Part shown: one piece after another, positions 45,779 through 53,574 of the stretch
Position numbering within the stretch: the stretch's first letter is position 1
Layout: every line of letters starts with the position of its first letter
Assembly: GCA_046350055.1 (NCBI GenBank)
Contig: JAXMBC010000001.1
Coordinates: 1,860,001-1,924,000 of the forward strand
Direction: 5' to 3'
Origin: JAEUIE01 sp046350055
GTDB taxonomy: Bacteria > Planctomycetota > Planctomycetia > Gemmatales > HRBIN36
Length of the DNA: 64,000 bases
Program-made: the position numbers and the translations under genes
Notes under the pieces: model-generated
What the model saw: the letters and a program-made list of their open reading frames with translations, nothing else
Databases searched by the model: none
Told to the model about the DNA's origin: nothing

Positions 45779-46996
45779 TCATTTGCGTGTTCCAAAGAAG
45801 CTGAAAGCAGACTTTTTCTTGTTCTCCGCAGGAGCAGATGGGGCGCTTACTCCGCTGGTCAGCACACGTGCCAGTTCCGATAAATCTTGGCATGGCTTTG
45901 ACTTGGGGGCAAATTGAATCAGGGGCTTGCCCTCATTTCGTGCTCCCAGCATTGCTTTGCTGTCGTTCTGCACTTGCCAGAAGACACTCATCCCCATGAA
46001 TTCTTCGGCCTTGGTCTTGCTGATCATCTGGTCTTCTGAACCCACTCGATTGAGGAGGATGCGGACCTTCTCATAGAGGCCTTCCACCGATTTAAAGGTA
46101 GGAAGTAGCCTGGCAATGTTGTGAATGCTCGAGAGTTCGAGCTGCCCCACCAGCGTGATGATGTCCGCCACTCTCATCGCGGCGACATCCGTCGGTCGAA
46201 AGCTCTTGGACAAGTCAACGATGACGTGGGTAAATGTGGAGCGCAGCAGGCTGAGCAAGCGGAGGATATGCTCCTCATGGATCAGCCCCAGATCGTCCAG
46301 ATTTTCCGGGTGAGGCAGCACCATCATGCCGCTGGAGTGCTGATAGAGCACACCTTTGAGAAACTTCTGATCCACTTCGTTGATGTTGGAAGCCAGATCC
46401 GAAAGCGTGTAGGTTGGCCGGAAATCGAGCAGGATGTTCGTATCACCCAGGGCCAGGTCCAGATCGACGAGGACCACCTTGTTTTCAGGAAGTGTGGACA
46501 GGCAGCACCCCAGGTTGACTGCCAGCGAGGTACAGCCGATGCCGCCTCGTGAACCAGCCATGGCGATGATGATTCCACCAACGCCCGTATTCCCTTGTTG
46601 CTGAGGTGAGCTTGGATCATTGGCTGGTGCCTTGATGCGTTCAAGCACCGTCAGCAAGTCTTCCAGTTGCAGGGGCAGCGGTAGAAATTCCTTGGCCCCG
46701 GAGCGCAGCGTCTGCAGGATAAAGGGGCCATCGGTACGACTGCTCACCGCCAGGATGTTCGTATTCGGGTATTCCATCGCCAGTTGCTGCACAAGATGCA
46801 ACCCGCGGTTGGGGTCGCTATCCAGTGTGATAATGGCGATTTCCGGTCGATACTGCTCGACTACATCACGGAAGAATTCATAGCGATTCGATTCCGCTTC
46901 GAGATAGATGGACTCAACGCCAAGGAGGAGATTCCGCAAGGGATCGCGGGTGGCGTTGTTCGGATCGCAAATGGCCAGTCGCCTGGTTTCCAGCAT
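45779..46996 (-). CDS. TadZ/CpaE-like localisation ATPase
   Basis: 405 residues. The N-terminal receiver-like domain (RRLAICDPNNATRDPLRNLL, IAIITLDSDPNRGLHLVQQL, KEFLPLPLQLEDLL) lacks a clear phosphorylation pattern, as usual in CpaE. A deviant ParA/MinD-like domain follows: AGSRGGIGCTSLAVNLG is the Walker A region, with VVLVDLDLALGDTNILLD and HVIVDLSKSF. These proteins place the Tad pilus at the pole. The frame runs to 47062, but the Met at 46996 begins the conserved domain. It is first in the Tad operon. Confidence 0.88.
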   Translation of the reverse strand: MLETRRLAICDPNNATRDPLRNLLLGVESIYLEAESNRYEFFRDVVEQYRPEIAIITLDSDPNRGLHLVQQLAMEYPNTNILAVSSRTDGPFILQTLRSGAKEFLPLPLQLEDLLTVLERIKAPANDPSSPQQQGNTGVGGIIIAMAGSRGGIGCTSLAVNLGCCLSTLPENKVVLVDLDLALGDTNILLDFRPTYTLSDLASNINEVDQKFLKGVLYQHSSGMMVLPHPENLDDLGLIHEEHILRLLSLLRSTFTHVIVDLSKSFRPTDVAAMRVADIITLVGQLELSSIHNIARLLPTFKSVEGLYEKVRILLNRVGSEDQMISKTKAEEFMGMSVFWQVQNDSKAMLGARNEGKPLIQFAPKSKPCQDLSELARVLTSGVSAPSAPAENKKKSAFSFFGTRK

Positions 46997-47337
46997 GATT
47001 GGGCAATTCCGCTGAATTATTACAACGAGTCGAAGTGGGATGTTTCCATACGTTTCCCGCAAACCTATCGTACAGGCTTACCAACCACTCTAGCATGCAA
47101 ATACTGCACATTGCCAGTCTTTTCATGAGTAAACATTATTTCCAAACCAATGCAGAGGCTCCAAGCACCAGCTGGCATCGGGTTTCGCTGTGAAAACAGG
47201 TAAAACAGCATGACTTGCATGCTGATCGATTCACCCGGCCCTCACCGTAAGTTCGTCTTCGCGCTACCTGGTCTTCCCGTTATTATTTTGCAGGTCTGAT
47301 ACGAAACAGGATGTTTCGTGAGTGGCTGGAGACACGG

Positions 47338-47721
47338 ATGCCTCGAACGATTCTGCTTACTGAGAACAATGTTCACAATTGGGTGGGGGAAGCCCAGTTC
47401 AATCGTGGCATGCGTTACGTCAGTGAAGGGCTCATACAACCGGGCAGCGCTCGCGGCAAACTGATCCGCGGCTGGTGCCTGCCACGCGATAATCAGCCTG
47501 GTTCCTACTATGTCTGGGCTCGCATGCTTGGCATCCGCATAGGTGAAGCCCACTGTACCTGCCCGCTGGGCAAGTATGGCATCTGTCCCCATGTTGCTGC
47601 TGTTCTCATTCACTATGTGCGTGAGCCGGAGTTGTATCAACGCTCTATGTGGCAGCGACTGTTTGGTACGCGTCGACAGCCTGTGGTGCGAACTGCCCCG
47701 GCCATGCAGCAAGTAGCCTGA
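47338..47721 (+). CDS. SWIM zinc-finger domain protein
   Basis: 127 residues. The core CTCPLGKYGICPHVAAVL gives the C-X-C-Xn-C-X-H zinc pattern of SWIM domains, which bind DNA or proteins, often in SWI2/SNF2 contexts. The upstream segment VGEAQFNRGMRYVSEG is the usual lead-in. A basic tail (RRQPVVRTAP) follows. The Met at 47338 has GGAG seven bases upstream, better than the open-frame Met at 47311. No helicase partner is nearby. Upstream, 47063-47310 holds the divergent control region with the Tad operon. Confidence 0.82.
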   Translation: MPRTILLTENNVHNWVGEAQFNRGMRYVSEGLIQPGSARGKLIRGWCLPRDNQPGSYYVWARMLGIRIGEAHCTCPLGKYGICPHVAAVLIHYVREPELYQRSMWQRLFGTRRQPVVRTAPAMQQVA

Positions 47722-47728
47722 CGCACCA

Positions 47729-48496
47729 TTACACCAGCCAGCCGCCTGTTACCGGGATCACTTGCCCGGTGATGTAACTGCTTTCCTCCGCAGCCAGGAA
47801 CAGTACGGTGTTCGCGATGTCGCTCGGCTGCCCCAGTCGGCCTACCGGGATCTGTTTCTCGTACTCTGCAAGCATTTCCGGCTTGATGCCTGAGATCATG
47901 GTGGTCTGCACTACGCCGGGAGCCACTGCGTTCACGGTGATCTTCCGCCGGGCCAGTTCCTTCGCCAGCACCTTGGTCATGGCAATGACGCCCGCCTTGG
48001 CTGCTGAGTAGTTCACCTGGCCATGAATACCAATGATCCCAGCTACCGAGGAGATATTCACCACCCGTCCGCCATCGCGAAGGATGTCTGATCCCAGCTT
48101 GCTAGTGTGAAATACACCCGTCAGGTTGGTGTTGATGACCGCCTGCCAGTCGTCGCTGGTCATTTTCTTGATCGTTCGATCGCGGAGGATGCCAGCATTA
48201 TTGACGAGAATATCCAGTCCACCGGCTTTGGTTTGAACCTCCTGCATCAAGGCGGCTACGGAATCGAAGTTGCTGACATCCGCAGCGATAATGTGTACTG
48301 CAGCTGCGCCCAGCGTCTTGAGCTTCTCGGCAGTCGCGGCCGCATCTCTGGCGTTCTGGCCTTCGGCATCAGCGAAGTAATTCACGATGCACGTTGCGTG
48401 GGCTTGGGCAAATCCTTCCAGAATGCTGGCGCCGATGCCTCTGGAACTGCCAGTGACAAGGACCACCTTGCCGGAGTAGTCGTAGCGAATGTTCAT
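47729..48496 (-). CDS. fabG: 3-oxoacyl-[acyl-carrier-protein] reductase FabG
   Basis: 255 residues. Rossmann loop VTGSSRGIGASI, NAD(P) segment DVSN, NNAGILRDRTI, active-site ISSVAG and YSAAKAG (Ser-Tyr-Lys), and the C-terminal SSYITGQVIPVTGGW. It reduces 3-oxoacyl-ACP in fatty-acid elongation. FabG versus another SDR of similar pattern is not fully separable without a tree. It converges with the SWIM gene. The upstream DUF6263 gene ends in its own terminator. Confidence 0.9.
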   Translation of the reverse strand: MNIRYDYSGKVVLVTGSSRGIGASILEGFAQAHATCIVNYFADAEGQNARDAAATAEKLKTLGAAAVHIIAADVSNFDSVAALMQEVQTKAGGLDILVNNAGILRDRTIKKMTSDDWQAVINTNLTGVFHTSKLGSDILRDGGRVVNISSVAGIIGIHGQVNYSAAKAGVIAMTKVLAKELARRKITVNAVAPGVVQTTMISGIKPEMLAEYEKQIPVGRLGQPSDIANTVLFLAAEESSYITGQVIPVTGGWLV

Positions 48497-48514
48497 GGTG
48501 GGAGAGAATGCGAG

Positions 48515-48548
48515 AAAAGAAAAAACCTGAAGCGGAAACCGCTTCAGG
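48515..48548 (-). terminator. Intrinsic terminator of the DUF6263 gene
   Basis: Perfect 10-bp stem CCTGAAGCGG (48526-48535) with CCGCTTCAGG (48539-48548) and a three-base loop, followed on the minus strand by UUUUUUCUUUUCU. Confidence 0.9.
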
Positions 48549-48578
48549 TCATCATATGAACCCATCCAGGTTGCAGGA

Positions 48579-49469
48579 CTATCGGAGCTTGAGAGTCATG
48601 ATCTGGGTCATCTGTGCAGTGCCAATGCCACCCATATCCATTTCGCTGATAGTCTTCATGTTGACTTCCTGGACGCGGCCTTTGGCATTGTCAAACAAGG
48701 TATTGCCGTTTGCTTCCTTGGTGGTCATCTTCATCTGAATGGGAGCGTTGGGGTCTGGTTCCATCTTCATGTCGATGGACATATCGATCTTGTCGAAGCT
48801 GCCCGACTTGCCTGCATAGGTGTATTTGGTGGTGGTCTTCATGGAGCCGATCGGGCCCATCTTCATGTCGAAGCTGCGATCCCACTTGGTGCTTCCAGCA
48901 ACAGGTGCATTCTTGGGCAGGATCATGACTGACTGATTCAACATATTCTTGAACTGGTCTTCGCTAAACATGTTGCCACCCAGGCCGCCAGCGCCTCCGC
49001 CGAGATTCTTCATTTCTTCCATCAGCTTTTCGGGCATTTTGATGTTGCTGACCTCACCCAGGGGTGACATGGTCATGCTGATTTCGCTCTCGGTCATGGC
49101 CTTCATGATACCTGCCATGGCTGCCAGCGCGCCTTCGGGCTCTTTGTCACTCTTGGAGTCGTATTCCATCGAGCCAATCGGGCCGCCTTCCATCTTCATC
49201 TTCACACGTTCGATTTTCTGTTTCATGACAGCATTGCCGGTGGCGGTATCCACCCTGTCAATGGCCTGGGACAATTCCATGCTCATGTTGATTTTGATTT
49301 CAAACTCCTGCCCCATGGCAGACATCTTCATGGTCTGATTCTGCTCCATGACATAGGAGTTCTTGGTGCCAGCGGAGAACTTGTAGCGAAGTTCCTGAGC
49401 GACCGTACTGCCTGCATGCAGGGCCAACGCGGCAAGGGCCAGAGTGTAACAACACCACGTGCGAAACAT
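48579..49469 (-). CDS. DUF6263 family secreted protein
   Basis: 296 residues with a signal peptide (MFRTWCCYTLALAALALHAGSTVAQ). The mature part is beta-rich and strikingly Met/Lys-rich, with repeated MKM words (NQTMKMSAMGQEFEIKINMSM, VKMKMEGGPIGSMEYDSKS, RSFDMKMGPIGSMKT, IDMSIDMKMEPDP). This is the DUF6263 pattern seen in planctomycetes. It is exported, probably to the periplasm or outer membrane, and has no known activity. Confidence 0.82.
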   Translation of the reverse strand: MFRTWCCYTLALAALALHAGSTVAQELRYKFSAGTKNSYVMEQNQTMKMSAMGQEFEIKINMSMELSQAIDRVDTATGNAVMKQKIERVKMKMEGGPIGSMEYDSKSDKEPEGALAAMAGIMKAMTESEISMTMSPLGEVSNIKMPEKLMEEMKNLGGGAGGLGGNMFSEDQFKNMLNQSVMILPKNAPVAGSTKWDRSFDMKMGPIGSMKTTTKYTYAGKSGSFDKIDMSIDMKMEPDPNAPIQMKMTTKEANGNTLFDNAKGRVQEVNMKTISEMDMGGIGTAQMTQIMTLKLR

Positions 49470-49573
49470 CGAAGGACTCCTGGATGGGAAAGGCCTGCAC
49501 AGCCTACATTAAAGATATGGGAAACTACACGTGAAAACAGCGATGTCATCAACTTATCATGTGCATTCAGCAG

Positions 49574-49603
49574 AAGAGCCTCAGTCATGTGACTGAGGCT
49601 CTT
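49574..49603 (-). terminator. Strong hairpin after dnaK
   Basis: Perfect 14-bp stem 49574-49587 with 49590-49603 (AAGAGCCTCAGTCA), loop TG. There is no U-run on the minus strand after it, so it may work as an RNA-stabilising or rho-assisted end rather than an intrinsic terminator. Confidence 0.7.
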
Positions 49604-49620
49604 GCAGAGTTCATTCAGGC

Positions 49621-51570
49621 TTATTTCTTCACCTCGTACTCCGCGTCGATGACGTCGTCCTTGCCCTTGTCGGCGGCACCGGGACCGGCCCCAGCGGGTT
49701 CAGCGCCTGCACCGGGCTGGGCAGCCTTGTACATCTGCTGGCTCATGGCGTGGCTGGCCTGCTGCAGCGATTCCATCGCCGCCTTCATCGCAGCCACGTC
49801 TTCACCCTTGGCGGCGGTACGGACCCGCTCGATGGCGCTGGTCAGCGGAGCCTTGTCGTTCTCGGCGAGCTTGTCGCCCATGTCCTTGATCAGCTTTTCA
49901 GTCTGATAGGCCATCTGCTCCGCCTGGTTGCGGGTTTCCGCCAGCTCGCGCTTCTTCTTGTCCTCGCCGGCGTGCAGTTCCGCATCCTTGCGCATCTTGT
50001 CAATGTCGGCGGCACTGAGGCCCGACGAAGCTTCGATGCGGATCTTCTGCTCCTTGCCCGTGCCCAGGTCCTTGGCACTGACATTGAGGATGCCGTTGTG
50101 ATCGATGTCGAAGGCGACTTCGATCTGCGGCACGCCACGGGGAGCGGGAGGAATGCCATCGAGGTTGAAGATGCCGAGCAGCTTGTTGTCGTTGGCCATC
50201 TCACGCTCGCCCTGGAAGACCTTCACCGTCACCGAAGGCTGATTGTCGTCAGCGGTGGAGAAGGTGTTCTTCTTCTGGGCCGGGATGGTGGTGTTGCGTT
50301 CGATCATGCGGGTCATCACGCCGCCCAGCGTTTCGATACCGAACGACAGTGGCGTCACGTCGAGGAGCAGCACTTCCGACTTGGCACCGAGCAGCAGCTG
50401 GGCACCCTGGATGGCGGCACCGACGGCCACCACTTCATCAGGGTTCACACCACGGTGCGCGTCCTTGCCGAAGATGTCCTTCACTACCCGCTGCACGCTG
50501 GGGACGCGGCTCATACCGCCGACGAGGACGACTTCGTCGATCTCGCTGGCCTTGAGGCCCGAATCCTTGAGTGCCTTCAGCACTGGTGCCTTACAGCGTT
50601 CGATGAGGTGCTCCGTCATCTTCTCGAACTGCGACTGGCTGAGGCTCAATTGCAGGTGCTTGGGGCCGCTGGCATCAGCTGTGATGAAGGGGAGGTTGAT
50701 TTCGGTGTTAGCCTGCTGCGAGAGGTCCTTCTTGGCCCGCTCGGCAGCTTCCTTCAGACGCTGCATGGCCATTGCATCCTTGCGGAGGTCAATGCCCTGC
50801 TGCTTCTTGAACTCGTCAGCACACCAGTTGATGAGGACATCATCCCAGTCGTCGCCACCCAGGTGGGTATCACCGTTGACCGACTTCACTTCAAAGATGC
50901 CATCGCCCACATCGAGGATGGAGATATCAAACGTACCGCCGCCGAGATCGAAGACAGCGATTTTCTCGTTCTTCTTCTTGTCGAGGCCGTAGGCGAGCGA
51001 CGCTGCGGTCGGCTCGTTGATAATACGCATCTTCTGCTTGACGATCTTGCCGTCCTTGCCTTCGATTTCCCATTCACCATCGAAGCCGGCGATGATGGCG
51101 GCGTCAATGGTTGCCTGGCGCTGGGCGTCGTTGAAGTAAGCGGGGACGGTGATGACCGCCTTGCGGACCTTATGGCCCAGGTAGGCTTCAGCAGCTTCTT
51201 TCAGCTTGCGGAGCACGAGGGCCGAGATTTCGGGAGGTGTCTGCTGCTTGTCGCCTACCTGCACTTTGACGAGGTCGTTCGCCCCGCCAGTGATCTGGTA
51301 AGGCACCAGCTTCTCTTCCGATTCGACTTCATTGTGGCGACGACCCATGAAGCGTTTGATGGAGTAGATAGTGCGTTTGGGGTTGGTCACGGCCTGGCGC
51401 TTGGCCGGGTCGCCCACGAGGATGTCACCCTTGTCGGTGAAGGCGACAACGCTGGGAGTAATGCGGTTGCCTTCCTGATTGGCGATGACCTTGGGTTCGT
51501 TACCTTCCATGACGGCCACCACGGAGTTGGTGGTACCCAAGTCGATACCGATAATTTTCTCTTCAGCCAT
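49621..51570 (-). CDS. dnaK: Chaperone DnaK (Hsp70)
   Basis: 649 residues. ATPase domain from IIGIDLGTTNSVVAVMEG with DLGGGTFDISILD and LVGGMSRVPSVQ; substrate-binding domain from VLLLDVTPLSFGIETLGGV; lid helix, then a Pro/Ala/Gly tail ending DDVIDAEYEV. It folds proteins with DnaJ and GrpE, which are not next to it here. No CIRCE element is visible upstream; instead the palindromic repeat at 51605-51719 lies 35 bases before the ATG. Confidence 0.98.
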   Translation of the reverse strand: MAEEKIIGIDLGTTNSVVAVMEGNEPKVIANQEGNRITPSVVAFTDKGDILVGDPAKRQAVTNPKRTIYSIKRFMGRRHNEVESEEKLVPYQITGGANDLVKVQVGDKQQTPPEISALVLRKLKEAAEAYLGHKVRKAVITVPAYFNDAQRQATIDAAIIAGFDGEWEIEGKDGKIVKQKMRIINEPTAASLAYGLDKKKNEKIAVFDLGGGTFDISILDVGDGIFEVKSVNGDTHLGGDDWDDVLINWCADEFKKQQGIDLRKDAMAMQRLKEAAERAKKDLSQQANTEINLPFITADASGPKHLQLSLSQSQFEKMTEHLIERCKAPVLKALKDSGLKASEIDEVVLVGGMSRVPSVQRVVKDIFGKDAHRGVNPDEVVAVGAAIQGAQLLLGAKSEVLLLDVTPLSFGIETLGGVMTRMIERNTTIPAQKKNTFSTADDNQPSVTVKVFQGEREMANDNKLLGIFNLDGIPPAPRGVPQIEVAFDIDHNGILNVSAKDLGTGKEQKIRIEASSGLSAADIDKMRKDAELHAGEDKKKRELAETRNQAEQMAYQTEKLIKDMGDKLAENDKAPLTSAIERVRTAAKGEDVAAMKAAMESLQQASHAMSQQMYKAAQPGAGAEPAGAGPGAADKGKDDVIDAEYEVKK

Positions 51571-51604
51571 GGGGCCAGTTCCTTATGTCGGAGTGTGCGA
51601 GTTG

Positions 51605-51719
51605 ATAGTAGACGCGGTATCCTGCCGCGTATGCAGTTCATTGTAGTGGTGCAACTTAGTTGCATGGAGTTGCAAAGCCACCAGTAACTGCAAACGAGGC
51701 AAGATGCCTCATCTACTAT
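51605..51719. repeat. Paired inverted repeat (REP-doublet type) before dnaK
   Basis: The arms 51605-51638 and 51686-51719, 34 bases each, are inverted copies agreeing at 28 of 34 positions. Each arm also makes its own hairpin (ACGCGG-CCGCGT, and ACGAGG-CCTCAT read on the plus strand). At one stem position a C-G pair in the left arm becomes A-T in the right arm; at another, C-G becomes T-G. Between the arms, GTGGTGCAACT pairs with AGTTGCAAAGCCAC imperfectly, so the whole block could fold into one long stem. Confidence 0.8.
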
Positions 51720-51953
51720 TGCAACAACCATTCCAATGCTGGTCTCAAGGGTGTCGTGCGGACCGTAAAGCCTTAACTGGTATAGAGTTAAATATACATA
51801 TTGCGGAAGGCGACCAGCATTGACTCCATCAGTTAAGTGCCATATTGACACCTGCCGCTGTGAAGCTCTCTTCCCTGTCGTTGCCAGAATGGCATCCTTC
51901 ATCAGAATCATCGTAAATTACCAAGCAATTTCCATATTTCATGCAGGTCTTTG

Positions 51954-51981
51954 TTGACAGCCGATGCTCACGCCTTAGAAA
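51954..51981 (+). promoter_or_regulatory. Candidate promoter for pheA
   Basis: TTGACA at 51954-51959, a 16-base spacer and TAGAAA at 51976-51981. A start near 51989 would leave a short leader to the ATG at 52027. It would also exclude the Met at 51982 as the usual start. Confidence 0.4.
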
Positions 51982-52026
51982 ATGACAAATGTTCAGCCCC
52001 TACACCGTTTGCCCTTGAGCAACTCC

Positions 52027-53139
52027 ATGTCGAAGAAACCGGAACTGAACCCCGCCAAGGCTGCCCAGCAATTGAAATCTTTGCGATCTCAGATCGACAA
52101 GATCGACTTGCAGCTGCTCAAACTGATTAACGAACGGGCTGAGTGTGCCGTCGAGATCGGCCAACTGAAAGCGGATTCCCAGGCTGAAGTGTTCAACCCG
52201 GCCCGGGAAGAGGAAGTCATCCAGAACCTCCTCAGTAACAACAAGGGGCCGCTGCACCCTGTCACCATCCGGGCGGTGTACCGCGAACTGATGAGCGGTG
52301 CCCGGGCGCTACAGAAACTTCTCAAGGTTGCTTTCCTCGGACCGGAATACAGCTACAGTCACATCGCCTCCATCGAACGCTTCGGTCATGGCGTGGAATT
52401 CGTCGGCGTTGGCAGCATTCCCGCCGTCTTCGACGAAGTCAACCGGGGTCATGCGGACTACGGTGTGGTGCCTCTGGAAAACTCCACAGACGGTCGCATC
52501 GTTGATACACTCGACCAGTTCCTCAGCCTGCCGCAGATTCGCATCTGTGCCGAGGTCAGGCTTCGCATTCACCACAATCTGCTTGCCAACTGTCATCAAC
52601 AGGAAATCCGCCGGGTCTACAGCAAGGAACAGGCTCTTTCGCAGACCCGCAACTGGCTCAGCAAGAATGTGCCCCAGGCTCAGCTGATTCCAGTGAACAG
52701 CACATCTGCTGCTGCTGAGTTGGCACTGCGTGAACCGGGTGCTGCCGCGGTTGCCAGCCGCCAGGCTTCCGTGCGTTTTGGCATCAAGATGCTCTTCGAG
52801 CATATTGAAGACAATCCACAGAATGAAACCCGCTTTGCAGTGATCGGTAAGAGCATTGCTGAGCGCTCGGGGAAGGACAAGACAGCGATCATGTTCCAGA
52901 CCTCGAATCAGCCGGGCAGCCTGCTCGATGCCCTGATGGTCTTCAAGAACAACAAGATCAACCTGAGCATGATCGAGAGCTTTCCTGCCCGTACAGGCAA
53001 GGGAGAGTACGTGTTCTTTGTTGACTTCGAAGGTCACGTGGACGACGCCAAGATCAAGAAGACGCTCGACATGCTGGAAAAGCACAGCAAACAGATCGTG
53101 ATCCTTGGCTCCTTTGGTCAGTCCGAGGCGCTGGAATAA
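52027..53139 (+). CDS. pheA: Bifunctional chorismate mutase/prephenate dehydratase
   Basis: 370 residues. Chorismate mutase helices at about 20-100 (LRSQIDKIDLQLLKLINERAECAVEIG). Prephenate dehydratase at about 100-280 (KVAFLGPEYSYSHIA, YGVVPLENSTDGRIVDTLD, and NETRFAVIG with the TRF motif). An ACT domain at the end (DKTAIMFQTSNQPGSLLDAL, NLSMIESFPARTGKGEY) is the phenylalanine feedback site in the family. Makes phenylpyruvate from chorismate. The start at 52027 gives a normal CM N-terminus; the earlier Met at 51982 is likely upstream of the transcription start. Confidence 0.95.
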   Translation: MSKKPELNPAKAAQQLKSLRSQIDKIDLQLLKLINERAECAVEIGQLKADSQAEVFNPAREEEVIQNLLSNNKGPLHPVTIRAVYRELMSGARALQKLLKVAFLGPEYSYSHIASIERFGHGVEFVGVGSIPAVFDEVNRGHADYGVVPLENSTDGRIVDTLDQFLSLPQIRICAEVRLRIHHNLLANCHQQEIRRVYSKEQALSQTRNWLSKNVPQAQLIPVNSTSAAAELALREPGAAAVASRQASVRFGIKMLFEHIEDNPQNETRFAVIGKSIAERSGKDKTAIMFQTSNQPGSLLDALMVFKNNKINLSMIESFPARTGKGEYVFFVDFEGHVDDAKIKKTLDMLEKHSKQIVILGSFGQSEALE

Positions 53140-53339
53140 TTCTGGTTTGATCGGATCGGCAGCTTGAAGTCACGGACCGCGTTTAGCGACTGGAGAGCCA
53201 CGTGTTGCCTGTCAATGGGCGATACCCCACCTCTTGAATCCGCTGCAGCCATCGGGTCCATGCTATAGGAAGGCGAACAAGTTCCCGGGCTCGGGTGTCA
53301 AACCACAACGGAAAAGCTGACCGAGTTCACAGGCAGCAA

Positions 53340-53368
53340 TTGACAGAGTACCGGGAAATAACTATCTC
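53340..53368 (+). promoter_or_regulatory. Possible promoter of the tRNA pair
   Basis: TTGACA at 53340-53345, 17 bases, then a poor -10 (TATCTC, 53363-53368). The tRNA-Cys begins about 15 bases later. Weak, by eye. Confidence 0.3.
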
Positions 53369-53383
53369 AACTATCCGGTAGAT

Positions 53384-53455
53384 GGCCCCTTCGCCAAGTG
53401 GCTAAGGCAACGGTTTGCAAAACCGTCACCCCCGGTTCGAATCCGGGAGGGGCCT
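53384..53455 (+). tRNA. tRNA-Cys (GCA)
   Basis: Acceptor GGCCCCT with AGGGGCC, D arm GCC-GGC, anticodon stem ACGGT/ACCGT enclosing TTGCAAA (anticodon GCA), T arm with TTCGAAT, and discriminator T, which is typical for tRNA-Cys. CCA is not encoded. Confidence 0.95.
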
Positions 53456-53467
53456 CTTTCAAGTAGC

Positions 53468-53491
53468 TAGTCGCTAGAGGATAGTCGCTAG
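53468..53491. repeat. Short direct repeat between the tRNAs
   Basis: TAGTCGCTAG occurs at 53468-53477 and 53482-53491, a period of 14 bases. Confidence 0.7.
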
Positions 53492-53501
53492 TACAACTTG
53501 A

Positions 53502-53574
53502 GGCGGCGTAGCTCAGGGGTTAGAGCAGCGGCTTCATAAGCCGCGTGTCAGTGGTTCAAATCCACTCGCCGCTA
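53502..53574 (+). tRNA. tRNA-Met (CAT), elongator or Ile2 type
   Basis: Acceptor GGCGGCG with CGCCGCT (first pair G-U), D arm GCTC...GAGC, anticodon stem GCGGC/GCCGC with loop TTCATAA (anticodon CAT), T arm TTCAAAT, discriminator A. The anticodon stem lacks the three G-C pairs in a row of initiators, and the acceptor end is paired, so it is not tRNA-fMet. An isoleucine CAT tRNA modified by TilS cannot be excluded. Its last three bases are the thrC stop codon. Confidence 0.9.

Larger units (their letters stand above)
51571..52026. other. Divergent control region of dnaK and pheA
   Basis: 456 bases with no gene. It holds the palindromic repeat 51605-51719 near dnaK and a candidate promoter for pheA near 51954. 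I see no CIRCE inverted repeat and no leader peptide rich in Phe codons. Confidence 0.6.

Noticed and set aside
49750..51687. 645-residue open frame antisense to dnaK
   Set aside because: It is the mirror frame of a strongly coding GC-rich gene; it has no motif and no RBS context. DnaK is certain on the other strand.
51571..52026. CIRCE heat-shock operator before dnaK
   Set aside because: No TTAGCACTC-N9-GAGTGCTAA-like sequence found by eye.
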